DNA of 62,000 nucleotides from Adiantum capillus-veneris (GCA_014529385.2 CM043958.1:76484669-76546668); one strand, 5' to 3'; shown: positions 43,001-54,952, numbered from the stretch's first letter. Notes: generated by a model from the letters alone, not told the origin. Numbers and translations: made by a program.

Positions 43001-43760
43001 GCGATACCTATTTGAAAGTAACCCGAGTAGCCATCACACACAGTGTACTTCTCATGACCCGCTACCTCATTTAGTATCTCATCCTGAAATGGGAGGGGAA
43101 AGTGATCTCTTTTTGTTGCCTCATTAAGTGGACGATAATCCACACACACCCTCCATTTGCCGTTTTTCTTAGGAGTGACAACAACGGGAGAGACCCACTC
43201 TGAATTCTCCACTGGATAAATGAAACCTGCTGCTAGAAGCTTTCTTACCTCCTGAGTAAAGCCTGCTCCTTGATGACTCCTAGCCTTCGTAGCTTTTGAG
43301 CCTTAGGTGTGGCCCCTGGCTTCAACTCAATTTTGTGTTGAACAACATCTACTCCACGCACATCGGTGTAATCTTTAGCAAAAAGCCTAGGAAATTTCCT
43401 TAACACACCTTTGAGCTCCTCTCTTTCATCCTTTGTAAGTGTTGTAGATAACATAACTTCTAGCATTCTTTCATCTTCCACTTTTTGGTTCTCTTGGGAA
43501 CCTACCTCTTCCAAACCTGGGCAAGAGGTCTCTTGGTTGTTTGGCTTAAACCTTAACCCCATGACTTCAATGGAAGACTCCTCTTCAGTAATGCTGCCGC
43601 TACTTTCTCCTTCTGAAGTGCTATCGGTCCAGCCTTCTTCCATCTCACTTTGAGATGATTCTTCATGGAGATCCTCTTGGCGTTGCTCCTTCATGTCAAA
43701 GAAAACCTTCTTATGATTGTCATTCTTGCAAATTAGCTTTCTACTCTCCCAATCCTGCAA
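40073..43760 (-). pseudogene. Tat Gypsy pol: RT, RNase H, second RNase H, integrase (frameshifted)
   Basis: Five pieces. 43760-43245: linker and RT N-terminus (DVVQHKIELKPGATPKAQKL), shifting near 43254 by one missing base. 43212-42823: RT core (WVSPVVVTPKKNGKWRVCVD, then VMPFGLTNAPATFQRF, and FIDD as the catalytic motif). An extra T after FIDD shifts the frame; 42869-42282 continues (GHKVSYKGIEVDPSKAKALI). A 32-bp duplication near 42365-42440 shifts it again. 42345-41569: RNase H, then a second RNase H (FFDGAFRQATRKAGGGLVLL, SNNEAKYDTLLHGLKICIGQ). 41548-40073: integrase, intact, with HHCC (CGGHF, CKSCHNC), Asp in VIDAMGPLP, Asp in EIVSDNGPGF and Glu in NGLVEKANG, and a C-terminal domain (VLRYDNR, WQGPYIV). 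Confidence 0.92.
42365..42440. repeat. 32-bp tandem duplication in pol
   Basis: CTAGAGCTAACAAAGAATGT occurs twice, 32 bases apart. 32 is not a multiple of three, so the duplication breaks the RNase H frame. Confidence 0.95.
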
Positions 43761-43763
43761 AGC

Positions 43764-45383
43764 TCACATTTTCATTAGCCATGGTCTTCCTAGGATAAAT
43801 GGGTAACCATTTCCTTTGGTAGACATGACATAGAAATCCACTGCCTTCTTAATGCCAAAGGCCTCCATAAAAACATGTTTACAAATGCCTACGCACGTAG
43901 CCTTGCTATTGTTTGCCATCTTGACTTTAATTTCAAGTGTCTCATGGATGTGCATGCCTAGTCTTTGCATGAGCCCCTCTGTCATGATGCAAATTTGTGC
44001 ACCCCCATCCACTAGACCTTTCCTAACCAATCTTCCTTTGATGTAACAATCTAGCACAGGTGTAATATCCTTGTTCATTTCAGCATGTGCAATTTTTACA
44101 ACAGGAACACTCTCTTTTACCTTTCTCCTATTGCTAACTGCCTTTGTTAAATCCCTCCTAACTTGTGGGCATAATGCAAGAAATTGAGGCCATGAGATAT
44201 CAGGACCCTTACCTCGCATGTCTTCCAACAGGTTGTATGGAGCCATACCATGTCCAAGAGGGAAGTCTTGGAGATTGATACGACGTCGAGTCCTCTTAGC
44301 TTCCTTGGTCTCCTTTATCTTCTTGCCTTGTCCATGGTCACTCTGTGATGTGACTCCTTCTTTCTCTTTACCTTTTCCTCGACCACGCTTAATGCCATTT
44401 TCTTCCATGTCAACCTCATTTGAATTTTTCACCTCTACCACATGCACATTTGGATCTGGCAAAGGTGGAACTCCTTCTACCCCTTGTGGAGGTGGTCTTG
44501 GTCCATTTGGTCTTTGTAGAAGCCTTGGTTGTTGACCAGTTCCTTCACCTGCATTCATCATTGGGTAATTCAAGTTAGGTCTCCCTGGCTCCCCACGGGG
44601 CCAAGGACAATTATACATCCCATGTCCAGACTCACCGCAATTCCAACATTGCAAGACTCTCCTAGGTCGTGAATCTCGCTCTTCAGACTTTTTTGCTTGT
44701 CCCTTTGGACCTACAGCTTGTGCAAGGTGAATTGACAAGCTGCTTAAAGATTCATTTAACTTCTCAATCACTTCCGCCGTTACCTCAAGAAGCTCCCTAG
44801 ATGTTGATGCTTGTGACTTACCTTTGTGTCTAAGACCTTCTATTGGAACCTCCCCCCTTAAGCACTTGAGTTTCCTATATTTCTTAGTAGCCCTAATTTC
44901 AGCTGCATCAAAGGTAGCAGGTGCACCGGCCTCAACTTTTACCTTAAGGTCAGGAAACAGTCCGGATATGAACCTCTCCTTCTTTAGAAATTTTGCACCA
45001 TCACCAGGGTTAGCAACATTTTGTATCCATAGAGACCAAAGACGTAGAAACTCTTGTTTATACATGTAGTAGTCATCTAAGTCTTTTTGTTTGTGAGAAA
45101 CAATGTCTTGCCATAGCTTTTGAGTGTTTTGGGGATCAAAGAAATACCTCTTAAAATGATTCACAACTTCTGTGTAATTCCCTTTAACTTCCTCAGGCAA
45201 AGAGTCAAACCAAGTGCTAGCATCTTTCCTAAGGACCACCTCAAACATTTCTACACGTTCTTGATCAGTTACTATCCTCTTGATACGACAAGACATCTTG
45301 AAATTTGCTAAAAATAATTCTGCATCCTCTCTAGGCTCTCCAAAGAAAAGAGGATATCCAGATATTTGGCGTTGGCTCTCCAT
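43764..45383 (-). CDS. Tat Gypsy gag-protease
   Basis: 539 residues from the ATG at 45383 (MESQRQISGYPLFFGEPRED); a longer in-frame start at 45443 is less likely because gag homology begins at the internal Met. Domains: capsid (FLANFKMSCRIKRIVTDQER, then WFDSLPEEVKGNYTEVVNHF), one zinc knuckle (CWNCGESGHGMYNC), a long polar linker, and a C-terminal aspartic protease (GLVDGGAQICIM, then PFILGRPWL). The protease active site is D-G-G instead of D-S/T-G, a form seen in several plant Gypsy proteases. The frame is intact; pol begins four bases downstream in another frame. Gag forms the particle that packages element RNA. Confidence 0.9.
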   Translation of the reverse strand: MESQRQISGYPLFFGEPREDAELFLANFKMSCRIKRIVTDQERVEMFEVVLRKDASTWFDSLPEEVKGNYTEVVNHFKRYFFDPQNTQKLWQDIVSHKQKDLDDYYMYKQEFLRLWSLWIQNVANPGDGAKFLKKERFISGLFPDLKVKVEAGAPATFDAAEIRATKKYRKLKCLRGEVPIEGLRHKGKSQASTSRELLEVTAEVIEKLNESLSSLSIHLAQAVGPKGQAKKSEERDSRPRRVLQCWNCGESGHGMYNCPWPRGEPGRPNLNYPMMNAGEGTGQQPRLLQRPNGPRPPPQGVEGVPPLPDPNVHVVEVKNSNEVDMEENGIKRGRGKGKEKEGVTSQSDHGQGKKIKETKEAKRTRRRINLQDFPLGHGMAPYNLLEDMRGKGPDISWPQFLALCPQVRRDLTKAVSNRRKVKESVPVVKIAHAEMNKDITPVLDCYIKGRLVRKGLVDGGAQICIMTEGLMQRLGMHIHETLEIKVKMANNSKATCVGICKHVFMEAFGIKKAVDFYVMSTKGNGYPFILGRPWLMKM

Positions 45384-45443
45384 TGAATTGATTTCAAAGT
45401 GACGCACATTTTTGTTTTTTCTTTCTTTAAAAGATTTACACAA

Positions 45444-45977
45444 TAATAGTTTCTAAATTGCAATCTATTCTACAACAAAATAAAAATATTCACATCAAAT
45501 GACCTATGGTAATCGATAAGAGGTAGGATAATAGGGTTTGGTGATGCAAGAATTTCTCCTACTCTTTGGGCACCAAACATGAACACCATACGTTGTTGAA
45601 AATGGATTTTTCTACTAATTGCAATGTTTACTCTAATGTGTGGAGTGAAATGGAAGGGGAAAACCTCTATTCTTGGGCCATTATCCATGGTCTATGCATG
45701 ATCTAATTCTTAAAACAAAACAAAAATATAGACGTCCAAATTAAGGTCGTACCTAATGAGAGGCAAAATAAAAGGATTTACTGAAGCGTTTATCTCGGCC
45801 AACCTAAGAGGGCCCAAAATTCTACGAATTACTCGTTGAAATTGCAACTTAGTACTAACAATTATGTGCACTTATTGCCTTGCAATGGGAATAAAAGGAT
45901 CATACAAATTCTCATGATTCATACAAGATACTTGATTATGCTAAAGGTTAAGCCTACACAAAGCATACACAAGCCTT
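45444..45977 (-). other. Untranslated leader of Tat Gypsy
   Basis: AT-rich, no long frame, between the primer-binding site and gag; the expected place for packaging and dimerisation signals, none of which can be identified by eye. Confidence 0.6.
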
Positions 45978-45994
45978 CCTCAATAGGGGCACCA
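45978..45994 (-). promoter_or_regulatory. Probable primer-binding site of Tat Gypsy
   Basis: On minus, TGGTGCCCCTATTGAGG lies three bases inside the 5' LTR. The leading TGG matches a tRNA CCA end; I cannot name the tRNA. Confidence 0.6.
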
Positions 45995-45997
45995 ATT

Positions 45998-46169
45998 TGA
46001 GGCGGTCCGGGGCGGGCAACAAGAAGAGTGGCCTCTAAGCACTCTTCTAGGCTCCCGTGTTGCTCAATTGGGTTGGGGTTGGAAAAAACAACAAACACAC
46101 ACACAAACCCGCAACCTAACCCTACAAAAATTTGGGGCACCACCTAGTTTTGGATGTGAACTAGGACGC

Positions 46170-46241
<72 letters not shown>

Positions 46242-48633
46242 CGCGCTGCTTTGAAATGTATTGGCAATGATCAAGAAAACACAATTATATATGTAAGAAA
46301 GAGAGAGAAGGGGGAGGGGGTGTTTGTTGCATTAATACCTTCTTACAAATCTGTCATGACAAATCAAAGTGAGATTAGTATTTGTTCAACATAGCTTGAG
46401 TAAATTACACCACAACACATCACAAGAAAATCCACCCCAATCACTGTCTTAAGGCCAGGGGAGTCCTCTCCACCCTGTCGCCCTCTTACAGTATGTGTGA
46501 TTTATGGCTAGATTGATGATAACACCGAGAGACAAGCTATCAAGAACTTTTAAAAAAAACACCAAGACACTTACACATCATTGTTATCCATTAATTCACG
46601 TTGGAAGAGAGACAAAGTATCCAAGCTTAGTCCAAATCCACCCTCCTTGATTCAGCAAATGCGGGGCTTACACTAGTAGGAGAAATGATAGATTTCCTAC
46701 TCTCAATTGAATGATCACTCTCTTTCTTACAATGGCATAGAGTTCCCTTGCTAATCACCCCTATTACAAAACATGCACATGCATAAGACAATGAGATTCC
46801 ACTCAAGAGCTCCTTCTAGAGAGGTTGAGCTTGGCTTCTCAAGCTATAACATAGTGCTCTTGCTTATGGCTCCCCCTTTTGTGCTAGCTACACCCTCCTT
46901 TTATAGCAATTTTAAGGGATAGGGTTACTCCTCTAACCATGGTTGGGTTAGATTTTCAGCACTTATCTAATTTTTTTTGCTTGGAATTATCAAGAAGTTG
47001 GTGTGGATAGATGAAGAAGAGAGAGAGAGGAGAGAAGTGGAGGTGATATGACTTTTCATAGTAGGTTAGTGGTAGTAAATTAGTAGAGTTAGTATTTTTA
47101 TTGATTTACAAATGGAATTGGATATTTACAATGGGAGTATCCAAGTAGGATACAAATAAGGAAGAAAAAACTCTTAATAAGTAAGAAAATATGGATTTCT
47201 TACAATGTTGATGCTCCAAGTGTTTTGAGTAGGGTCACTTTTGACGCTTGTTGACGGTCCACTAGCTTTGACAGTACATTTTTTCTCCACTCTTTACCTT
47301 CCTTGGGAGCCAAGGTAATTGAATATGAGTAAGCAATCAACATGGTGCTGTCTTTCAAGAGAAGAGGCTGAATTTTGTGGTTTTTTTGATAGATATGGGT
47401 AATATGGAAGAGAAAAAATGAGACTTGGTGGTCAATTTTGGAATGGAAGTGTGTGTAGGAGACATGAGTTCACCATGGTTTCTCTTATTCTTCAAGGTTG
47501 GGAAGAAGGTGAGTAGGGTGCAGAGAGGAGTGGTGAGAGAGGTGGGGATGATGAGTGGAGAAGTGTGTGTGAGAGAGGAAAATGATAAAGTGGAAGAGGG
47601 AGTGTGGCTGCATAGCATGGGCAAACTGGGGTCCACCAATAAAATCATAGCTCACAGCTCGTAGCTCAAAAAAACATGAAAAAATTTGAGGCAAAAGTTC
47701 AGCCCACGAGCTACAACTTTTGTTTGTATCACCTTTTCAAATTTGGAGAGCAAGTGATCTTTAAAAATTCAGCAAAACCGACTTCTTTTTTCCACTGCAC
47801 AAAGTCCTTGTGGGATCCTTCTTTGGATGATTCTTTTGAATACCTCCAAGAGTGAGCCCTCCATAGTGCATGCATGTATGCCACATACCCTTGACCTTAT
47901 TTGGTAGGTCTATAATTGAAGATATTGTTGAAATCATGATATAAATGAATAGTACAACTAAGGAAATCAAATATTGAGGGGTCTAAAAAAAAAATATGTA
48001 CATATGAAATATAAATAATATAGGTGAAAAAAATATAAAGGGGTCAAAATAAATCTCTCTCATTATAAGTCTACCATAAAAAGATGAATATTTTGGTGGT
48101 CTAATTTATGAGAGTAATAGATAATAGATGTAGGAAGGAAAAAATCACAATAGTGAAAAAATATACACATAAAGAGAACTAGTTTATTTTGGATTTTTGT
48201 TGGGATGGAGTTACACAAAAAATAAGAGAAGCTTGCATGAAATTATTTTTATATGGAATAAAGAGTATGCAAATTGGTAAGAAAAAATATGGTAATGGTG
48301 AGTCAATGTACATAGCATAAATAACACACCGTAGGTAGAAATATTTAAATAAATACCAAAATAATTATGAAAAATTCTTTTATTTAGGCCCTATATACAA
48401 TGAAATATTTACACACAAATGGGCCATAATATACTTATAGTTTTTATATTTTTTGGCTCAACTAGCCCAGTGACTAGCTAATTGAGGGTTTTTTAAGAAG
48501 ATATGGAAAAAGTCCCCTAACTCACACACACCTATATATAGTGAAAGGGCGAGGGTAACCATAGTGTTTGAGTGATTTGATAGGGTGAGGTAACTCACTA
48601 TGGAAATTATAGAGAGCCGAAAAATGGCTATCA
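45998..48633 (-). repeat. 5' LTR of Tat Gypsy (2636 bp)
   Basis: Colinear with 37382-40044; starts TGAGGCGGTCC, ends GGCTATCA. The GA tract (46173-46239) is 22 bases shorter than in the other LTR. The TATATATAG box recurs at about 48533-48541. Confidence 0.93.
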
Positions 48634-48943
48634 ATACCAACCTTCTCAAGCACCAAAGGCAGTCCATCTTAATGCCATGATCACCTCTTTATGCTCTCCT
48701 TCTCCCTTGGATTATGGCTCTCCCACCTTCATGCCTTGGTGATCACTTGTAGCATGCACTCCTTCTTCACCTCATGGCCTTGCTCACTTTTTGCATTCTC
48801 TTTAGCATTGTCTCTTTTCTCTCCTTTCCCCTTTGTTTCTTGCTCACAGCATGCTCCATCTCTCCTCCATCTTGGCAAGCTATATGCAGATTTGTTTACG
48901 GCCTTCTCCTTTCCTGTCATTCATTATATCCTCCTATGCTTCT
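48634..48943. other. Spacer right of Tat Gypsy
   Basis: Pyrimidine-rich non-coding DNA between the Gypsy LTR and the short CATTAGG element; no gene supported. Confidence 0.5.
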
Positions 48944-49402
48944 CATTAGGAAAATTTTGAACTCATTTTTGGGCCTTTTAAGAGTGCCACATCATCAAAG
49001 TTGTACAAAAGAAAGCAACCCGGTAGACCCCTCTAAATATTGCTTAGAACCCCATGATATGAACTATCATTGGAAAGTTCTTGAAAATGGATTCTAAAGA
49101 GCCAAGGTCCGAAAAGTTTGGATGACTTCCATGAAAGTTATGCCATTTTTTTTCAATCAGCTAGGTTTTGTTACCGTTTCGGTAATCTAAAATCACCTTT
49201 TTCTAGATCTACATGAAGGCAATGTTCGATACATGCATGCTTTATATCAATAGATAGCATTTGAAGATTAGATTCTAAATATCAAACCTCCGACAAGTTT
49301 GGATCTTATTTGGAAAAAAATTACCGATCCCCACTTTTTGAAAGCTATGCCACATCAACAATTCTTACAAGGCCCATTTTTGAGTCTAAACTTTTCCTAA
49401 TG
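48944..49402. mobile_element. Short element with element-1-type ends (459 bp)
   Basis: Starts CATTAGGAAAATTTTGAACT...GGGCC and ends GGCCCATTTTTGAGTC...TTCCTAATG, an imperfect inverted repeat of about 32 bp (27 or so matches). The first 16 bases differ from the element 1 end at only two places, and the inner flank CTTGTAAGAA resembles the CTGTAAGAA beside the right end of element 1. No coding capacity. It fits a non-autonomous (MITE-like) member mobilised by a gene D-type transposase. No clear target duplication. Confidence 0.72.
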
Positions 49403-50013
49403 TGACAGTGCCCTCCTCTGATCATATTGCGACCCCTCCACCCCATGTTATTCTCAACCATCTCATGTAGCACTATCAATCAGCCCCACTCAGGGATTTC
49501 ATTAACGTGTTCACAAATGCGTGAACACATTAATAACATGTGTTAGTAACCTAATTTATATTATGATCACATCTATATTTACACAACATTTACAATGACC
49601 GGCTTAAACCTAATTTGCATGTAAACCTTCCAAGATTTAGATTTTACCCAATGGGCCCATCATGTAAACTCTAAAGCCCAACGGGCTATGTCATCACTAT
49701 ATAGAGCGGATCATTAGGTGCATTTTTAGAACATTGGAAAATATTTGGAGTGTTTAGAACTCCAAGTTGGCTAGTAGGATCCTTTTGGGAAGAAGGTTCT
49801 TATTTTAGGGATGATCTTCTTTCCTTATGGGATCATTGCCTAAGGCTACTGAGCCACTAGTCTTCAGTTCTTTGAATTGTGGTTAGAGTGTGGTTTGTAG
49901 CTAATACCTGCATGAGATTTAGTGACAAAGTTGGAGTCACTTGAGCTTACTTGTAATTGAGCAGCATAGGTAATTTATATGCTGCTTGCTCCCTCATTGT
50001 TTTATAAATGATT

Positions 50014-50335
50014 CATTAGGAAAAGTATGGACCCCAAAAGGGCCCTCTAGGGTCAAAGATGCCTTTGGAATATGCTCTTTACACCAATGAGTGCGGGCCT
50101 GTGGCCACAGTCCCACCAAATTTTGCATTTTTTTTAATGGCATATAAGCTTGAGCATTTTAACTTCAAATTTGTCAAACAAGAGTGCATTTGGATCACAT
50201 TGTTGAGCTCTTTCCATTAGTTTTGAGGTACGTAGATATGGGCTATCTATGCACCCCCTTTTAAGTCATATTGTTGATTGAAATCTGATTGATTTCTCTT
50301 ACAAGGCCCCTTTGGGGTTCATATTTTTCATAATG
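50014..50335. mobile_element. Short element with element-1-type ends (322 bp)
   Basis: Starts CATTAGGAAAAGTATGGACC...GGGCC and ends GGCCCCTTTGGGGTTC...TTCATAATG, with imperfect 31-bp inverted repeats. Shares the CATTAGGAAAA start and the inner CCTTGTAAGAR motif with the neighbour at 48,944. TT flanks both ends. Non-coding, probable MITE. Confidence 0.7.
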
Positions 50336-50939
50336 TTCGGGGAGCCAAGAGTCCTACTTAGGGGCTAGTATTGGTTCTTGATATTTGATATGTTCCACGT
50401 TAAGTAAGGGTCTACTGTCTTATATTAGAGTATTGGGTAGACATAGATCCTTGGTTTGATTGGTGTAAAGTATCCTTGATTGGGTATGAAAGACATCCTT
50501 CCCTGGAAGTGCAATGTGAATTGTATGCATGCTATCAATTTCATGTATCTTAATTTGAAAACACACATTTATATTGTTTAAAGATTACTTGAATTTATCA
50601 TGCTATGGTGCTTGAAGTTTAATAAAAATTGATATCTGTACATCTACAAAGATTACTTATATTTGTGGACATTTTAAAGAACATCAAAACTATTGATTAA
50701 GTAGGTCTATATATTTGACTATGCATGAGAAGTAAGTTTTTAAATTAGTTAAATAATACACACAATACTTAATTTTTTTAAAAAATATTTGTTGTGTGGC
50801 TACATTTTATCATCAAAATCAGTGTATGCTTTTGTAGAGATGTATGTGTTTAAAATACGTGAGTATCTTTGTTGTTACTTTAGTTATGTATTCATTGTTC
50901 GTGCTTTCTCGAATAGATTGTTTGAGATAGAAGAAAACA
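50336..50939. other. Unassigned AT-rich spacer
   Basis: Nothing recognisable; leads into the hAT remnant, of which it may be the untranslated left part. Confidence 0.5.
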
Positions 50940-52010
50940 TTGGACCTAGTGATAGAACTCAAATTCAAACTAGCAAGAAAAAAAAGGCACCTGGGATAGA
51001 GTGGCAATATGCAATTAGCATCGGTGATCAATTCATAGATTGGGAGGTGTAATCTATGCCAAAAATACAACAAAATTTGGTGGGGTACCTTGACTAAGGG
51101 AACATTTTCTAAGTGGACCCAAGAAACGGGGTCGCCCCATGTACCCACCCCAGTGCAACTGCAGTGGTCAAACGCTTGAGGGAAGAAATTCAAAAGAAAG
51201 AATCAAAGAAACATTACACATCTACTACTAATGTCTCAAGGATGCCAAAACATATTGGTTCCAACCAACAAACTTTAGAATCATCACCGGCTTGCACTTC
51301 GAATCCCAATGTGCATCTAGAAAGCAATGTACCTAGCGCATCTTTATCAAAGCGTCATTTTGACCTAGTAAAGGTGTCTATGCGACAAATTTCATTGCAA
51401 GAAATCTTAAGCAATGGTCTACTCAATGATGCATAGCTCGCTCTTGCTCAATCGATTTACTGTTTAGGAAGTGCTATGATGATGGTGGACAATGAGCATT
51501 GGAAGAGAGCATGGAAGAAAATTGGTAAGTTTGGATTAGGGTTCTCACCACCCACGTAACATGCTATACGAAGTGATCTATTGGAGAAATGCAAGAAAAG
51601 AACGTGTATAAAGGGTAATTATTAGAAATATAGAGCTTTCTAGATATACCATAGTCCGTGATGTCTGGTCCAATGTACAAAGAAAACCACTAATTAATTT
51701 AATGATTGTTTTGTTCGTGCTGTGGATTCACATGGTTCAAATAAATCTAGGGTTTACATTGTTAATGTAATTGCCTCTATGAAAGAGGAAGTGGGTGCTA
51801 AAAATCTAGTCCAAATTGTGATGGACAATGCAAAGAATTGCAAGAATGCCGGAACAATCTTGAAGTGACGGTGCTCGCATGTTTTTCCTTATGGGTGCAA
51901 TACACATGGTTTGAAACTTGTATTAAAATATCGTTATTAAAGTGATGATACCAAGTGATTTGACTCTATTGTTGATATTGCTTGCCAGCTTGTGAGGTTT
52001 ATGCTCAAAA
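50940..52010 (+). pseudogene. hAT transposase remnant (BED finger and DUF659 core)
   Basis: A BED zinc-finger region starts near 50970 (PGIEWQYAISIGDQF, then CNLCQKYNKIWWG after a frame change, then VAPCTHPSATAVV and RLREEI). A second block at about 51,710-51,930 is the RNase H-like core of plant hAT proteins: AVDSHGSNKSRVYIVNVIAS, then KNLVQIVMDNAKNCKNAGTI (second Asp), HVFPYGCNTHGLKLVL. Many stops and shifts; the C-terminal dimerisation domain is missing. No terminal repeats or 8-bp duplications were identified. Confidence 0.75.
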
Positions 52011-52708
52011 GATAAAGAGTATTATGTAACATTTAATGGCCTAAAAACTTGTGTGTAGCGGAAATTAGCATGAACATAGTGGGCATTTCATTAGAATAGA
52101 TTCCTAATGAGAATTACAAAAGTGCTTGGGTGGAGAGAGCAACAAAAAGCATAACACCTAGTTAGATAGCATGAACAATACTTTCAAAAGAGAGAGAAAT
52201 TAAGCTATTGACAACAATTGAGGACCGGATTTGCATGGAGCCGGTCCCCCCTCCAAAAGGCTTTGTATTATGGTTTCTCCCATCAAGAGAGACATTGTAC
52301 AATACAATTCTTTGTGTTCCTTCAAGACTAGCTAGTGCAATGAAGATTAAAGCTTCATGCACTAGGCAAAACACTTAGCAAACACAACATCAATTATCTT
52401 CGGTCTCAGACCCAAGACCTCACGCACCTTCAAAGATGGTGAGAACTAGCAGGGTATGAGAGTAGATTGAGAGGAAGAAGGAGTATTCTTACGAGAAAGA
52501 TGTGCATCTCCTCACATAATCACTCATATTAGCATAGATTAGCTTAGTAATTAGCATGGTAGAGGAGATGAGCATGCATTGAAGCATGGCTCTTGGTTGG
52601 ATTTGCATCACAAAGCGAAGAGTTGTTGGTGTAGGCCTCCCTTCTCACAAGCTTGGAGTAGGTGGTAAGCTTTCCATTAAAGCTTGAGAAGGAGAGAGAG
52701 AGTCTTAT
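52011..52708. other. Unassigned spacer
   Basis: No gene. It may hold an LTR fragment belonging to the Gypsy element on its right, since the integrase is cut off at its edge, but the second LTR is outside the window and cannot be compared. Confidence 0.4.
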
Positions 52709-54952
52709 TTACTTCACACATGAGATTGTGTGAGTGTGTGTGTTTGATCTTCCCTCAATTACCTCGAAAGGTGCTTTTCCCGTGGAAGTATGTACAGTGT
52801 TATTGTAAGCATATTCCACTAAGGGTAAGTACTTCTCCCATTGGGATCTTTGATCTACTTCCATTACATAAGCTTTTAGTAGATCGAGAATTGTTAAGTT
52901 AGCTATTTCACTTTGGCCATCCGTTTGTGGATGATAGGCCGAAGAGAAGTTTAGCCTTGTCCCTAGATTCTCAAAGAGACCCTTCCCAAAATTACTGGTC
53001 ATTCTAGGACATCTATCCGACACTATGCACATTGGCAAGCCATGGTACTTGAAAATTTGTGAAATGAAGAGGGTTGCCATTTGATGGGCTTTGATAGTCT
53101 TTTTGACAGGTATAAAATGAGCTTGTTTACTGAACCTGTCTACTATCATCCATATTCCCATATTCCCATGGATATACTTAGGCAATCCAAAGATAAAATC
53201 CATGGATATGCTCTCCCATGGTGAATTAGGGATTGGCAAGGGTTGAAGCAATCCAGGTTGCTTCCCTCTATCAAATTTTGTCTTTTGGCATACCACACAT
53301 TTAGAAACATACTCTTGTACGTTCACTTTCATGGTAGGCCAATAGAAATATATTTCAATTCCCTTTAAGGTAGACTGAATCCCTCTATGCCCCGCATAAG
53401 GTGGAGCATGAGATTCATACATTACTTTCTCACGTAGTGAGTTAGTAACACATAGTCTATTGCCATAGAGAAGATAACCATCTTGTTAAGTAAATGGTTC
53501 TTATTTCTTCCCTAATGCAAGGGCTGAAATCACATCTCTAAAATCGGGATCAATAGCATACTCATCTATCATTGAAGATAGATCATTGTGAGTTGCTATG
53601 GAAACCGCATTCACTCTCGGCCGTCTTGAGAGTGCATCAGCCACTTGATTATCCTTGCCAGCAATGTGAGCAATATGAAAATGAAATTGTGAAAGGAAAT
53701 TTGCCCACCTCATTTGTTTGTCGGAGAGCTTGGTCTGCGTCATGATGTACTTAAGACTTTGGTGATCCGTTCACAGAATGAAAGGAGTCCCCAATAAATA
53801 GTGCTTCCATGAGTCTAAGGCATGTAGAACTGCAAGGAGTTCCTTTTCATATATGCCTAGAGCTTGCTCAACAAGGTCTAGCCTTCGACTTTCATAGCCT
53901 ATGGCGTGCCCTTCTTGAAGCAAAACAGCTCCAAGGAAATCACCACAAGCATCACATTGGACCTCAAATGGTTTTGAGAGATCCGGTAGTGTAAGCACAC
54001 GTTGAGAGATAAGCTTTTCTTTAAGCTTTTTGAAAGCATTGTTCTCCTTAGCAGACCATGTAAACCTAACGCTTTTCTTTGTTAGGTCATGTAATGGTCC
54101 CGCAATTTGTGAGAACTTTTCTATGAAGCGTCTATAGTATGCAAACATACCGATAAAGCTTCTTAGCTCATGAAGATTCTTTGGTTTAGGCCATCCTTTT
54201 ATTACCTCTAACTTTGATGGATCCATTTGGATGCCATTTTGAGAGATAACGTGACCTAAATACTGAATCTCTTGCAAGAAAAATTCACTTTTCTGTCAAT
54301 TAACATAAATTTTATTCTCTCTTAAAACTTGAAATATTACCTGGAGGTGTTGCTTGTGTTCGTCTAATGAATTAGAGTAGATGATAATATCATCAAAGAA
54401 CACTCCAGTGAAGGTTCGATGAGGCCTGAATAGCTTCTCCATCAAGCAGTTGAATGTGACTGATGCATTGGTCAAGCCAAAACGCATGACAATGTATTCA
54501 TAAAGACCAAATGTGGTGCGAAATGCGGTCTTTACAATGTCTTGATCAACTATCCTTATTTGATGATAGCCACTTTTTAGGTCAATCCTACTGAAGTAGG
54601 TCGATCCTTGTAGCTTATCAAAAGGTCTTCTACCCGTGGAACGAGAAACCTATTCTTGATAGTGATCCTATTTAGTGCTCTATAGTCGACACACATACGA
54701 TATGTGCCGTCTTTCTTTTGCACTAATAGCACATGTGAGCAAAATGGAGATGAGCTAGGCCTAACCATGCCCTTCTCAACTAACTCATGCACTTGCCGCA
54801 TAATCTCCTCTTGTTGAGCTTGAGAAACTCTATAAGGAGGTTTGTTACACGGTGAACTTCCTGGAAGAAGTTCAATTGCATGGTCATCATCACCTCGTTT
54901 AGGAGGTAGCTCACAAGGGATGTCGTCAATAAAGACATCTTTAAATGTAGAG
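52709..54952 (-). pseudogene. Decayed chromovirus-like Gypsy pol (left part of split element)
   Basis: RT begins at about 54945 (TFKDVFIDDIPCELPP), continues at 54801-54577 (KDGTYRMCVDYRALNRITIK) and 54487-54296 (MRFGLTNASVTFNCLMEKLF with catalytic FFDD), then 54277-53771 (YLGHVISQNGIQMDPSKLEV and RNase H), a linker at 53743-53501 (HIAGKDNQVADALSRR), and integrase 53422-52709: HRG, KCVVCQ, MDFIFGLPKY (Asp), CIVSDRCPRM (Asp) and TDGQSEIAN (Glu). Stops and shifts separate the pieces, and the integrase C-terminus and any chromodomain are missing. Protease is absent, deleted at the Copia junction. Confidence 0.88.

Larger units (their letters stand above)
37382..48633 (-). mobile_element. Complete Tat-lineage Gypsy LTR retrotransposon, 11.25 kb
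   Basis: Two very similar 2.64-2.66-kb LTRs enclose gag-protease and pol on the minus strand. The order PR-RT-RNase H-second (archaeal-type) RNase H-integrase marks the Tat/Ogre lineage. A primer-binding-like site lies three bases inside the 5' (right) LTR and a purine tract (TGGGGGAGGGCTAA) abuts the 3' (left) LTR. Flanks show only a 4/5 target duplication (AGTAC and AATAC if the right border is moved by one base). Pol has two single-base shifts and a 32-bp duplication, so the copy is defective, but high LTR similarity means it inserted fairly recently. Confidence 0.92.
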
